Shown here: positions 48,122 to 57,171 of the stretch, piece by piece
Position numbering within the stretch: position 1 is the stretch's first letter
Layout: every line of letters starts with the position of its first letter
Source: Vibrio sp. MedPE-SWchi
Lineage (GTDB): Bacteria; Pseudomonadota; Gammaproteobacteria; Enterobacterales; Vibrionaceae
NCBI GenBank assembly: GCA_001874155.1
Contig: MPDB01000003.1
Location: 1-64,000 of the forward strand
Direction of reading: 5' to 3'
Length of the DNA: 64,000 bases
Notes under the pieces: model-generated
What the model saw: the letters and a program-made list of their open reading frames with translations, nothing else
What the model was told of the DNA's origin: nothing
The model's database searches: none
Program-made: the position numbers and the translations under genes

Positions 48122-49639
48122 TTAATCTTCGGAATCGCGCAATTCTGCCCATGTTTGTGCACACTTAATCGCACGTCGCCAGCCTTTGTAGCGTCGATTA
48201 CGTTTTTCTTCATCGTGATGCGGTTGGAAGTTCTTATCGAGGACGGCTTTGTTCTTTAGCTCTTCAACGCTTCCCCAGTAACCCACCGCAAGCCCTGCAA
48301 GGTATGCTGCCCCCAGAGCGGTGACCTCAGTGACTTCAGGTCGATGAACCTCGGTATCGAGCACATCTGATTGGAACTGCATTAAGAAGTTGTTGGCGAC
48401 CGCCCCTCCATCCACTCTGAGTGAAGAGAGCTTGATCCCGGAGTCTGCCTGCATCGCGTCGAGTACATCGCGAGTTTGATAGGCAACACTTTCTAAGGTC
48501 GCACGAATGATGTGGTTTGAGTTAACACCACGAGTTAAACCCACGATGGTTCCACGAGCATACGCATCCCAATAGGGTGCGCCCAACCCAGTGAATGCGG
48601 GAACCACATACACACCGTTGGAGGAGTCGACCTTAGTGGCAAAGTATTCAGAGTCTTTTGCGTCGGCCAGCAGCTTCATTTCGTCTCGTAGCCATTGGAT
48701 AGAAGCGCCACCCATAAATACTGCACCTTCTAAGGCGTAGGCTGGGCCACCATTTGGTCCAACAGCGAGCGTTGTCAGTAAACCATTTTGCGAGTTTACT
48801 TTCTCTTCGCCCGTGTTCATCAGTAGGAAGCAGCCTGTCCCGTACGTATTCTTGGCTTGCCCTGCTTCGACACACATTTGACCATAAAGCGCCGCTTGTT
48901 GATCGCCTGCAATACCGGAAATAGGAATACGAGTACCGCCTTTACCGCCAATGTTAGTCTCGCCATAGATCTCAGATGAACGGCGAACATCAGGCATCAT
49001 TGAGATAGGAACGCCCATCTCTTTGAGAAGTTTCTCATCCCATTTTAAGTCGTTGATGTTATACAGCATCGTACGAGAGGCGTTGGTGTAATCTGTGACG
49101 TGAACACGACCTTGTGTCATTTTCCAAACCAGCCAACTATCGACGGTACCAAACAGCAGTTTCCCGGCCTCTGCATCTTCACGTGCACCCTCGACATTAT
49201 CGAGAATCCACTTGATTTTTGTGCCTGAAAAGTACGGGTCGAGGATAAGCCCTGTTGTGTCCCGGATGTATTGTTCCAAACCGCGTTGTTTGAGTTCTTC
49301 ACAGATATGTGCCGTTCGTCGGCACTGCCATACAATGGCATTGTAGACAGGCTTGCCCGTTTCTTTGTTCCAAACAATGGTGGTTTCGCGTTGATTGGTG
49401 ATGCCGATGGCGGCAATCTGATCGCTGCGAATGGTGGACTTTCCGAGAACTTCAACCAGTGTAGAGCTTTGAGTTGCCCAGATTTCAAGTGGATCATGCT
49501 CAACCCATCCAGCCTTCGGATAGATTTGGGTAAACTCACGTTGTGAGGTACTCACTATGTTAGCGTCATGATCGAGAATGACCGCGCGAGAGCTGGTTGT
49601 CCCTTGGTCTAACGCAACAATGTACTTCTGCTCAGTCAT
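48122..49639 (-). CDS. glpK: Glycerol kinase
   Basis: A 505-residue FGGY-family kinase that makes glycerol 3-phosphate. It begins [20 protein letters not shown] with the ATP-binding DQGTTSSR, and shows [30 protein letters not shown]-like [15 protein letters not shown] and the second phosphate loop [15 protein letters not shown]. The length is standard. It starts the glp cluster on the minus strand. Usually vibrios and enterics have the glycerol facilitator glpF directly before glpK, but no such gene is found here. Confidence 0.97.
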   Translation of the reverse strand: MTEQKYIVALDQGTTSSRAVILDHDANIVSTSQREFTQIYPKAGWVEHDPLEIWATQSSTLVEVLGKSTIRSDQIAAIGITNQRETTIVWNKETGKPVYNAIVWQCRRTAHICEELKQRGLEQYIRDTTGLILDPYFSGTKIKWILDNVEGAREDAEAGKLLFGTVDSWLVWKMTQGRVHVTDYTNASRTMLYNINDLKWDEKLLKEMGVPISMMPDVRRSSEIYGETNIGGKGGTRIPISGIAGDQQAALYGQMCVEAGQAKNTYGTGCFLLMNTGEEKVNSQNGLLTTLAVGPNGGPAYALEGAVFMGGASIQWLRDEMKLLADAKDSEYFATKVDSSNGVYVVPAFTGLGAPYWDAYARGTIVGLTRGVNSNHIIRATLESVAYQTRDVLDAMQADSGIKLSSLRVDGGAVANNFLMQFQSDVLDTEVHRPEVTEVTALGAAYLAGLAVGYWGSVEELKNKAVLDKNFQPHHDEEKRNRRYKGWRRAIKCAQTWAELRDSED

Positions 49640-50108
49640 GTAGGGTGTCCTTGTCTTTCTATTATAGATATTTTAGTCGATGTTTTAGGGTGATGATCAG
49701 TCGCGCTGTGTATTGCTCGAAGGTTTCATGTTTTGGTTAAGTTGATATTCGTCGATTAGACGGCGAATAAAGCCAGCTGTGTCTTTCTTGAGACGGAAAC
49801 AATCATCGAGTCCATATTGTGCATGTTTGCATTAAAACGAAAACAAACGAACATTAAAAATGAGTGTTGGAGCGTACTTTTGTTTGTATTGTGCGAACTT
49901 TTTGTTTGATTAGTGTTCGTAAATGTTAATTTTTGAGGCCCGCATTTAAAGGTCAAAGTTTAAAGACCTGAGTTAAAAAAAAAGCTTAAAGACCAATGGA
50001 GAAAGGGGACGAACGTGTTAACGGTGAAGGTAACTGTCAATGAAGGTTAGGACATGGAAGTGAGAAAAAGCAGCCAACACTGGCTGCTTTTAAGGATTAA
50101 AGCGAATT
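49640..50108. promoter_or_regulatory. Control region upstream of glpK
   Basis: A gap of 469 bases. It holds several TTCG/CGAA-type half-sites that resemble GlpR operators (AACGAACATTA near 49847-49857, GTGCGAACTT near 49891-49900, TTCGTAAATG at 49916-49925) and, next to dapD, that gene's terminator. The rest is AT-rich, with no open frame that looks like a gene. Confidence 0.5.
50065..50092 (-). terminator. Terminator of dapD
   Basis: AAAAGCAGCCA pairs with TGGCTGCTTTT around ACAC. A T-run follows on the minus strand. Confidence 0.88.
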
Positions 50109-51140
50109 CTAGTTGTTGCTGTGAAGCTCAGAGTTAAGCTCAACCGCTGATTTGTTTGCTAGACATTCAATTTGACCCGTCACTGAGTTGCGACGGAACA
50201 ACAAGTCAGATACACCCGCAAGGTCGCGAGCTTTGATGATCTCAACTTCGTTACCTTCTTTATCTAGCATGCGAACCTTAGTACCCGCCGTTACGTAAAG
50301 GCCAGATTCAACCGTGCAGCGATCGCCCATTGGGAAACCAAGACCCGCGTTAGCGCCAAGTAGACAGTTCTCACCGATAGAGATAACCATAGTACCGCCG
50401 CCTGATAATGTACCCATGATTGATGCACCACCGCCAATGTCTGAACCGTTACCAACAACAACACCTGCAGAGATACGACCTTCAACCATGCTTACGCCCG
50501 TTGTGCCCGCATTGAAGTTAATGAAACCTTCGTGCATTACTGTTGTGCCTTCACCCACATGTGCGCCAAGACGAACACGAGAAGTGTCAGCAATACGAAT
50601 ACCAGCTGGCACGACGTAGTCGACCATTTTCGGGAATTTATCAACGCAATCTACGCTTAGTGAACGACCTGCAAGACGAGCTTCGATTTGACGCTCAGCG
50701 AGCTCTGGAAGATCGATTGGACCTTCGTTTGTCCATGCGATGTTATGCAGAAGACCGAAGATACCATCCAGAACCGTACCGTGAGGTTGTACTAGACGGT
50801 TAGAAATAAGTTGCAGCTTTAGGAAACCTTCAGCAACCGACTGAGGCTTCTCATCGGTTGCAAGAACAACAAGAACAAGTGGTTGTTCAGAAGAGACCGC
50901 TTTTTCAGCAAAAGAAGCATTGGCAATGTCGCCGCTAGCTGCGAACGCTGTTGCAAGCTCTACACATTGCTGAGAAGAAACTTCAACGGCTTGATTGCCT
51001 TGCTCGTAGTCTGAAACCTCAGTAATTGCATTAACCAATGCATCACTTGGGTTAAGTACAGGGCTTGGGAAAAACGCTTCAATAATTTTTCCATCACGAT
51101 TTTTTGTTGCTGTACCGAAGGCAAGTGCAAAGTTAGCCAT
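50109..51140 (-). CDS. dapD: Tetrahydrodipicolinate N-succinyltransferase (long type)
   Basis: A 343-residue cytoplasmic enzyme of lysine and diaminopimelate synthesis that succinylates tetrahydrodipicolinate. The C-terminal half is a left-handed beta helix of hexapeptide turns (VRLGAHVGEGTTVMHEG, GVVVGNGSDIGGGASIMG, GENCLLGANAGLGFPMGDRC). The ~150-residue N-terminal part is the extended type known from Pseudomonas and vibrios, longer than the E. coli enzyme (~274 residues). The start at 51140 (MANFALAFG) has GGAG six bases upstream, and the open frame's extra MENT is not needed. Confidence 0.92.
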   Translation of the reverse strand: MANFALAFGTATKNRDGKIIEAFFPSPVLNPSDALVNAITEVSDYEQGNQAVEVSSQQCVELATAFAASGDIANASFAEKAVSSEQPLVLVVLATDEKPQSVAEGFLKLQLISNRLVQPHGTVLDGIFGLLHNIAWTNEGPIDLPELAERQIEARLAGRSLSVDCVDKFPKMVDYVVPAGIRIADTSRVRLGAHVGEGTTVMHEGFINFNAGTTGVSMVEGRISAGVVVGNGSDIGGGASIMGTLSGGGTMVISIGENCLLGANAGLGFPMGDRCTVESGLYVTAGTKVRMLDKEGNEVEIIKARDLAGVSDLLFRRNSVTGQIECLANKSAVELNSELHSNN

Positions 51141-51572
51141 AGTATTCTCCATGCGTTTTTGATTGAACTAAGGCATCTGCCTCAGCTCTAAATTTGATGT
51201 AGTCCATCATAGTGAGAGGTCTACGGAGTTTAAAGCCCTAAATGGGAGAAAGTCTGTAAACCGATATGTCTTGTCTTATTAGAGATATGTTCGTCCAATA
51301 AGAAATATACCCGAAGTATTTGAAGGTGCAGGTTTGTTAACTGCGTTTACTCGCTCAAATCACTTTGGGGATAGGTGTGGGTTATGTTTGTTTGCAGATA
51401 AAAGAAAACCCGAAGCAGTGCTTCGGGTTTTGATTAAGACTTTACTTATAACTGATTGGCGTGCGCTTTGCGCTATAGCTTTAAGCTTTATATGTTCTCT
51501 TTATAGAGTGTCCAACCATTCACCCGTTTGAGCGCGGGTGTTTTCTCTACCTAGATAGAGAGACTAAGCCAA
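51141..51572. other. Gene-poor gap between prx and dapD
   Basis: A gap of 432 bases that holds the dapD promoter on one side and the prx 3' end on the other. Hairpins are seen at 51405-51431 and at 51519-51538 (CACCCG / CGGGTG with T's on the plus strand). A 65-codon open frame on the plus strand has no ribosome binding site or recognisable family. A small RNA ending at the 51405-51431 hairpin cannot be excluded. Confidence 0.4.
51405..51431 (-). terminator. Terminator downstream of prx
   Basis: AAAACCCGAAG pairs with CTTCGGGTTTT. On the minus strand TTTTCTTTT follows, giving the better exit for prx or a small RNA. Confidence 0.8.
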
Positions 51573-52181
51573 CTACTTGCTTAAGTCGTCTGCGTGCTCA
51601 GATAGGAATGCTGCAACACCTTTTGGAGATGCGTCCATACCTGATTTGCCTTCTTCCCATTGTGCAGGACAAACTTCACCGTTTTTCTCGTGGAAGTTTA
51701 GTGCATCAACCATGCGTAGCATTTCGTCGATGTTACGACCTAGTGGAAGATCGTTAACTACTTGGTGACGTACAAGACCGTCTGTATCGATTAGGAAAGA
51801 ACCACGGAAAGCAACGCCTGCTTCTGGGTGCTCAACATCGTATGCTTTACAGATTTCGTGCTTAACGTCAGCAACTAGTGGGTATTTAACTTGACCGATA
51901 CCGCCATCTTCGATAGCAGTGTTACGCCATGCGTTGTGAGAGAATTGAGAATCGATTGAAACACCGATTACTTCAACGCCTTTCGCTTGGAAATCAGCAA
52001 GACGGTTATCAAAAGCGATTAGCTCTGAAGGACAAACGAATGTGAAGTCTAGTGGGTAGAAGAATACAACTGCTTTTTTACCTTTCGTAAACTCAGCAAA
52101 GTTGAAGTTATCTACGATTTCACCGTTACCTAGAACTGCTGCAGCTGTAAAGTCAGGGGCTTGACGACCTACTAGTACCAT
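51573..52181 (-). CDS. 2-Cys peroxiredoxin (AhpC/Prx1 type)
   Basis: A 202-residue thiol peroxidase that reduces H2O2 and organic peroxides. The peroxidatic Cys50 is in DFTFVCPSEL, and the resolving Cys171 in GEVCPAQW. The C-terminus ends SEHADDLSK. It is of the typical 2-Cys Prx1/AhpC type. I chose the ATG at 52181 (MVLVGRQAPDF), with AGGAG eight bases before it. The open frame's first ten residues are upstream sequence. It is divergent from an OxyR-type gene, as prx2 and oxyR2 are in V. vulnificus. Confidence 0.94.
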   Translation of the reverse strand: MVLVGRQAPDFTAAAVLGNGEIVDNFNFAEFTKGKKAVVFFYPLDFTFVCPSELIAFDNRLADFQAKGVEVIGVSIDSQFSHNAWRNTAIEDGGIGQVKYPLVADVKHEICKAYDVEHPEAGVAFRGSFLIDTDGLVRHQVVNDLPLGRNIDEMLRMVDALNFHEKNGEVCPAQWEEGKSGMDASPKGVAAFLSEHADDLSK

Positions 52182-52247
52182 TTTGGAATCTCCTAAAAAA
52201 TTGATGTCCAAACATCTTTGTTTGGGCTTTCGTTTCTACGGGACAAA

Positions 52248-52270
52248 CTATAGTACAAAAGTTACTATAG
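52248..52270. promoter_or_regulatory. OxyR operator candidate in the prx / oxyR gap
   Basis: CTATAGTA and TACTATAG are separated by seven bases and sit in the prx-oxyR gap. The ATAG elements match the pieces of OxyR sites, although the spacing within the element differs from the E. coli consensus. Confidence 0.6.
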
Positions 52271-52378
52271 AAAAAAGCGAATTAAATAGATTGAGTTCAT
52301 CGAAAAAAGCGATGAACAAAAACCGATTTGTCTTCTCAATACCAACCTAAAAACTATTGATTACACTGTGATTACATT

Positions 52379-53284
52379 ATGAATAAATGGCCGAGCTTAA
52401 AGCAGCTACATTACCTAGTAACCTTGCATGAAACGCGTCATTTTAGTGAAGCGGCGGAAAAGTGCTTTGTTAGCCAATCAACGTTAAGTAAAGGAATTCA
52501 GAACCTTGAAGAATTGATTGGCTGTCCTTTATACGAAAAGAAAGATAAGAAAAGCCCGCTTGTTTTTACTCAGGCCGGTGAACTCGTTGTCAAACACGGG
52601 CGTGAGTTATTAGCGAAAGGGCAAGATCTCGTTGAGCTCGGGCACTTATGTCAGGGTGACAAAATGCAGGGGCAACTAAAAGTGGGGTGCATTCCTACTA
52701 TCGCTCCCTTCCTTTTATGCGATTTGGTTCAAGAGGCCAATCGTCGCTTTCCCCATTTGAACCTATTGCTAAGAGAAGACACCACGACAAACCTGCTGGC
52801 TGCACTTCGTCACGGTGAGCTGGATGTCCTGATTCTCGCGTTGCCGGTAGATATAGACGGTATGCACAGCAAAATTGTTGGGCAAGACCCATTTAGAATG
52901 GTGATCAGCCGAAATCAGGCCGATGCGATTCGTGTACCGATTAAATACGATGATCTACCTGACGAATCGGTTTTCTTGCTAGAGAAAGAGCACTGCCTGA
53001 CAGAACACGCCGTCTCGGCTTGTAAGTTAACCGATAAAGAGAAGATTAACCCATTTAGTGCCACGAGCTTACACACCTTAGTTCAAATGGTGGCGAATGG
53101 ACTAGGGACAACCTTTATACCGCAAATGGCGATTGAGCATGGCCTGCTTGAGAACCAAAATTTGGTGGTGATCGACCCACCTGGAAAGCAAGCTTATCGG
53201 AATATTGGCCTTGTTTGGCGACCAAGTACCTCCCGCACCTCCACATTCAACCAATTAGCTGATGTTGTTTCCGAGCTACTATAG
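52379..53284 (+). CDS. oxyR: OxyR-family peroxide sensor (OxyR2 type)
   Basis: A 301-residue LysR-type regulator. The helix-turn-helix is HYLVTLHETRHFSEAAEKCFVSQSTLSKGIQNLE (read HYLVTLHET...SKGIQNLE), followed by the regulatory domain. The peroxide-sensing cysteines are Cys206 and Cys215, nine positions apart as in E. coli OxyR (199 and 208). Residue 204 is Glu in KEHC, which is the position and residue I recall for V. vulnificus OxyR2, a form more sensitive to peroxide than OxyR1. It is divergent from its probable target prx. ATG at 52379. Confidence 0.9.
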   Translation: MNKWPSLKQLHYLVTLHETRHFSEAAEKCFVSQSTLSKGIQNLEELIGCPLYEKKDKKSPLVFTQAGELVVKHGRELLAKGQDLVELGHLCQGDKMQGQLKVGCIPTIAPFLLCDLVQEANRRFPHLNLLLREDTTTNLLAALRHGELDVLILALPVDIDGMHSKIVGQDPFRMVISRNQADAIRVPIKYDDLPDESVFLLEKEHCLTEHAVSACKLTDKEKINPFSATSLHTLVQMVANGLGTTFIPQMAIEHGLLENQNLVVIDPPGKQAYRNIGLVWRPSTSRTSTFNQLADVVSELL

Positions 53285-53321
53285 AGCTTGGTCGTAGTCG
53301 CTATAATCACGTAATCCTGTT

Positions 53322-53351
53322 AAAAAGCATGCTGATTTTGGCGTGCTTTTT
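53322..53351 (+). terminator. Terminator after oxyR
   Basis: AAAAAGCATGC pairs with GCGTGCTTTTT. The A and T runs lie within the stem, and it is followed by AGC. Confidence 0.8.
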
Positions 53352-53926
53352 AGCATTTTATTCTTTCGGTTAACTTTAACTTGTAAAATTTTACAGCTTT
53401 TAATTTCTGAACCTTTCATAACATTGTAAAACTTCACAATGTAAATTTTACATACCTGCCATTCTCATGCGTTTAATTATTCGTCGTTACTTCACCTATC
53501 AGCTTATATAGCAAGGCTTGGATCCCTATTAATTTATTTCATACGACCGTTTGAAACGCTTTTCGCTTGTAAAATCTATGTAATTTAATTACGTAATAAC
53601 TTACGAGTTGGTGGGTAAAATCAATCACTTGTTTCAAACGGAATAAAACTTTGAATTTAACTTTTTATTAACTTTAGAGCTGTTGCTCTATGATTGTTTG
53701 GTGTAAGTTAAATGCAGGCCTTGAAAGGGAATGTAAGACTTATGTCTAGGTTTTAGAGTCTTGAAAAACGATCCCCACTAGGTAAAGGTATAGACAAGAA
53801 CACACGGAAACTGAGTCAACCACAACAATGTACGAGCTTTTAAATTGTGGTTTTATAGTTACAAAAGAAGGTTTCTAGCGGTTAAGTAACGTGTGACGAA
53901 TAACAAGAGTTCTAAGGAAGAGAATT
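53352..53926 (+). promoter_or_regulatory. Large control region of aceB-aceA
   Basis: About 575 bases without a gene, AT-rich. It contains a palindrome cluster: TGTAAAATTTTACA (53382-53395), ATTGTAAAACTTCACAAT (53423-53440) and TGTAAATTTTACA (53440-53452). Further on, CCGTTTGAAAC (53547-53557) and its exact complement GTTTCAAACGG (53631-53641) flank the HexR-like site. No coding sequence or RNA is evident. Confidence 0.6.
53579..53593. promoter_or_regulatory. HexR-like site upstream of aceB
   Basis: TGTAATTTAATTACG matches the HexR consensus TGTAATWWWATTACA at 14 of 15 positions. HexR is known to control central carbon genes, including the glyoxylate shunt, in Shewanella and vibrios. Confidence 0.7.
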
Positions 53927-55567
53927 ATGCTTGCTCCAGTTTCAGAAAAAACAATAAAACAGAATACAACTGCTGGAACCCCAGAAGGCCTGCTTGATGT
54001 TGTTGGTACTGTGTCGCCAGAACATCAAGCTATTTTCCCTGTTGAAGCCCAAACCTTTTTGTCCCAGTTGTGTGGGAAGTTCGCCAATAGAGTGGATAGT
54101 TTGCTCGATGCTCGCCAACAGCGTCAGCAACAAATCGACCAAGGTGAACTTCCTGACTTTCTTGAAGAGTCGCAAGATATCCGAGAAGGCAGCTGGAAGA
54201 TTTTAGGTATTCCAAGTGATCTACAAGATCGTCGTGTCGAGATTACGGGTCCAACCGATCGTAAGATGGTGATCAACGCTCTGAACGCGAATGTGAAAGT
54301 GTTCATGGCCGATTTTGAAGATTCAATGTCACCTGCATGGGGCAAGGTTCTTGATGGACAGATTAACCTACGCGATGCCGTGAATGGCACCATCAGTTAC
54401 ACCAACCCAAGCAACAACAAGCATTATCAACTGACCGATGACCCAGCCGTGCTGATTTGTCGAGTACGTGGCCTTCATTTAAAAGAGAAACACGTGACCT
54501 TTAATCAAGAGATTATTCCTGGTGCGTTGTTCGACTTTGCTCTGTACTTCTTTAACAACTACAAAGCCTTACTGGCAAAAGGCAGTGGCCCATACTTTTA
54601 CATTCCAAAGCTTCAATCACACCATGAAGCAAAATGGTGGAGCGACGTTTTCCACTTTACAGAAGAGTATTTCGGCCTAGACACCGGCACGATCAAAGCC
54701 ACGGTGTTGATCGAAACGCTGCCTGCTGTGTTTGAGATGAATGAAATTCTGTTTGCAATGAAAGAGCATATTGTTGGCCTCAACTGTGGTCGTTGGGATT
54801 ACATCTTCAGCTACATTAAAACACTGAGAAATTACCCAGATCGTATCTTGCCTGATCGACAAGTTGTGACCATGGAAAAGTCATTCCTTAATGCTTACTC
54901 AAGACTGCTGGTGAGAACCTGTCATCAGCGAGGCGCTTTTGCAATGGGAGGTATGGCCGCCTTCATCCCTGCAAAAGATCCGGTCGCGAACCAACAAGTA
55001 CTCGACAAGATCCAACACGATAAATCGCTGGAAGCGAATAATGGACACGATGGTACTTGGGTTGCGCACCCGGGCCTTGCTGACACAGCGCTTGAAGTGT
55101 TTGATGCGACGTTTGGAGAGCGCAGTAATCAGCTCGATATTTCTCGCAAAGACGACGCACCTATTACTGCGAAAGAGTTGCTAGAGCCGTGCTCAGGTGA
55201 ACGAACGGAACAAGGCATGCGCCATAACATCCGTGTTGCGTTGCAATACATTGAGGCTTGGATTTCGGGCAATGGTTGTGTCCCTATCTACGGAATGATG
55301 GAAGACGCGGCAACGGCGGAAATCTCTAGAGCATCAATATGGCAATGGATTAAACACGGCAAAGCGCTCGATAACGGCGAAACCGTCACTAAAGCTCTGT
55401 TTGAGCAATACCTGACTGAAGAGATAGAGGTAGTGAAACAAGAGCTTGGTGAAGCGCGATACCAAGGTGGGCGCTTTGATGAAGCGGCAAAACTCATGGC
55501 GACCTTAACCACCAGTGACGAATTGACCGATTTTTTAACCATTCCTGGTTATGACTATTTGGACTAA
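53927..55567 (+). CDS. aceB: Malate synthase A
   Basis: A 546-residue cytoplasmic enzyme that condenses glyoxylate and acetyl-CoA to malate in the glyoxylate shunt. The family stretches are MADFEDSMSPAWGKVLDGQINLRDAV (read MADFEDSMSP...NLRDAV), HEAKWWSDVFHFTEE, GLNCGRWDYIFSYIKTL (metal and substrate region) and GGMAAFIPAKDP. It belongs to malate synthase A (~530 residues), not the longer G isoform. AAGGAAG lies before the ATG. It is followed 200 bases later by aceA. Confidence 0.96.
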   Translation: MLAPVSEKTIKQNTTAGTPEGLLDVVGTVSPEHQAIFPVEAQTFLSQLCGKFANRVDSLLDARQQRQQQIDQGELPDFLEESQDIREGSWKILGIPSDLQDRRVEITGPTDRKMVINALNANVKVFMADFEDSMSPAWGKVLDGQINLRDAVNGTISYTNPSNNKHYQLTDDPAVLICRVRGLHLKEKHVTFNQEIIPGALFDFALYFFNNYKALLAKGSGPYFYIPKLQSHHEAKWWSDVFHFTEEYFGLDTGTIKATVLIETLPAVFEMNEILFAMKEHIVGLNCGRWDYIFSYIKTLRNYPDRILPDRQVVTMEKSFLNAYSRLLVRTCHQRGAFAMGGMAAFIPAKDPVANQQVLDKIQHDKSLEANNGHDGTWVAHPGLADTALEVFDATFGERSNQLDISRKDDAPITAKELLEPCSGERTEQGMRHNIRVALQYIEAWISGNGCVPIYGMMEDAATAEISRASIWQWIKHGKALDNGETVTKALFEQYLTEEIEVVKQELGEARYQGGRFDEAAKLMATLTTSDELTDFLTIPGYDYLD

Positions 55568-55707
55568 TAACGAATCAATAAACAGCAATTTTTATAAAAA
55601 CAATTTACACAAAAACCAATAACGTGAAATCAACCTTCAGACGCAGAGAGATCTTAGAGTTGTACATAAGTAACGCTGCTATGAAATGGAAGACCAATGC
55701 GCACTTC

Positions 55708-55742
55708 GTTTACCAGAGAGTAAACACTTACTTGCTAAGTAA
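55708..55742 (+). promoter_or_regulatory. Pair of small hairpins before aceA
   Basis: GTTTAC / GTAAAC (six-base loop) and TTACTT / AAGTAA (loop GCT) lie in tandem just before the aceA ribosome binding site region. They may affect RNA stability between aceB and aceA. Confidence 0.45.
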
Positions 55743-55770
55743 ATAGCGCACTACTAAAGAGGGAAATACC

Positions 55771-57084
55771 ATGACATTAACTCGACGCCAACAAATCGAA
55801 GCTTTAGAAAAAGACTGGGCAACTAATCCACGCTGGAAGAACGTAAAGCGTACCTACACTGCAGAAGAAGTGGTTGATCTTCGTGGTTCGGTTGTCCCTG
55901 CCAATACCCTCGCTCAACGTGGTGCAGACAAACTGTGGTCATTGGTCAATGGTGACGCTAAGAAAGGTTACGTGAACTGTTTAGGTGCGCTGACTGGCGG
56001 GCAAGCGGTTCAACAAGCAAAAGCGGGCATTGAAGCGATTTACCTTTCAGGTTGGCAGGTTGCGGCGGACAACAACACCGCTTCAACCATGTACCCAGAC
56101 CAATCTCTGTACCCTGTAGATTCAGTACCTTCTGTTGTGAAACGCATCAACAACTCGTTCCGCCGTGCGGACCAAATTCAATGGTCTGCGGGCATTACGC
56201 CACAAGATGAAGCCGGTCTTGATTACTTCTTGCCGATTGTTGCGGATGCGGAAGCGGGATTTGGCGGTGTATTGAACGCGTACGAACTCATGAAAAACAT
56301 GATTGAATCTGGCGCGGCGGGTGTTCACTTTGAAGACCAACTGGCATCAGTGAAAAAATGTGGTCACATGGGCGGTAAAGTATTAGTCCCGACTCAAGAA
56401 GCGGTGCAAAAACTGACGGCGGCTCGCCTGGCAGCGGATGTCGCGGGCACAACCACACTGGTTATTGCTCGTACTGATGCGAACGCAGCTGACCTACTGA
56501 CTTCAGATTGTGACCCATACGATAGTGACTTCATTCAAGGTGAGCGCACTGCGGAAGGTTTCTACAAGGTGGATGCGGGTATCGATCAGGCTATCTCCCG
56601 TGGCCTAGCGTACGCACCTTATGCCGATTTAATCTGGTGTGAAACGGCGACACCATGTCTTGAAGAAGCGCGCAAATTTGCTAAAGCGATTCATGCGAAA
56701 TACCCAGACCAGCTACTTGCGTATAACTGTTCTCCATCGTTTAACTGGGAGAAAAACCTCGATTCAGAAACGATTGCTAAGTTCCAACAAGAGCTGTCAG
56801 ACATGGGCTACAAGTACCAATTCATCACGTTAGCGGGCATTCATAACATGTGGTACAACATGTTCGAATTAGCGCACTCTTACGCACAGGGCGAAGGTAT
56901 GCGTCACTATGTTGAGAAGGTACAACGTCCGGAGTTTGAAGCGGCTGATAAAGGCTACACATTCGTTGCTCACCAACAAGAGGTAGGTACTGGCTACTTT
57001 GACCGTATGACCAATACGATTCAAGGTGGTAACTCTTCAGTGACAGCGTTAACGGGGTCTACGGAAGAAGAGCAGTTCAAGTAG
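55771..57084 (+). CDS. aceA: Isocitrate lyase
   Basis: A 437-residue enzyme that splits isocitrate to succinate and glyoxylate, feeding AceB. It shows the active-site [18 protein letters not shown] (catalytic Cys), QMSG-like [12 protein letters not shown] near the start, and [21 protein letters not shown]. The length is typical of the bacterial enzyme. AGAGGGAAA lies before the ATG. The shared 5' region and same strand place it in one unit with aceB. A terminator follows. Confidence 0.97.
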   Translation: MTLTRRQQIEALEKDWATNPRWKNVKRTYTAEEVVDLRGSVVPANTLAQRGADKLWSLVNGDAKKGYVNCLGALTGGQAVQQAKAGIEAIYLSGWQVAADNNTASTMYPDQSLYPVDSVPSVVKRINNSFRRADQIQWSAGITPQDEAGLDYFLPIVADAEAGFGGVLNAYELMKNMIESGAAGVHFEDQLASVKKCGHMGGKVLVPTQEAVQKLTAARLAADVAGTTTLVIARTDANAADLLTSDCDPYDSDFIQGERTAEGFYKVDAGIDQAISRGLAYAPYADLIWCETATPCLEEARKFAKAIHAKYPDQLLAYNCSPSFNWEKNLDSETIAKFQQELSDMGYKYQFITLAGIHNMWYNMFELAHSYAQGEGMRHYVEKVQRPEFEAADKGYTFVAHQQEVGTGYFDRMTNTIQGGNSSVTALTGSTEEEQFK

Positions 57085-57138
57085 CGTTAACAGAATCCAC
57101 TACTAAAACGTCATTATAATAACGAAGCAACAAGGTTT

Positions 57139-57170
57139 GAGCAGCCTAATTCTAGGCTGCTCTTTTTTTT
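57139..57170 (+). terminator. Terminator of aceB-aceA
   Basis: GAGCAGCCTA pairs with TAGGCTGCTC around ATTC, followed by eight T's. The convergent chemoreceptor gene ends just beyond. Confidence 0.93.
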
Positions 57171-57171
57171 G

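Noticed and set aside
51334..51531. 65-codon open frame between dapD and prx
   Set aside because: No ribosome binding site or recognisable motif. It crosses the terminator hairpin at 51405-51431.
53382..53452. TyrR boxes (TGTAAA-N6-TTTACA) upstream of aceB
   Set aside because: The half-sites fit but the spacings (2, 1 or 16 bases) do not, and the genes are not aromatic amino acid genes.
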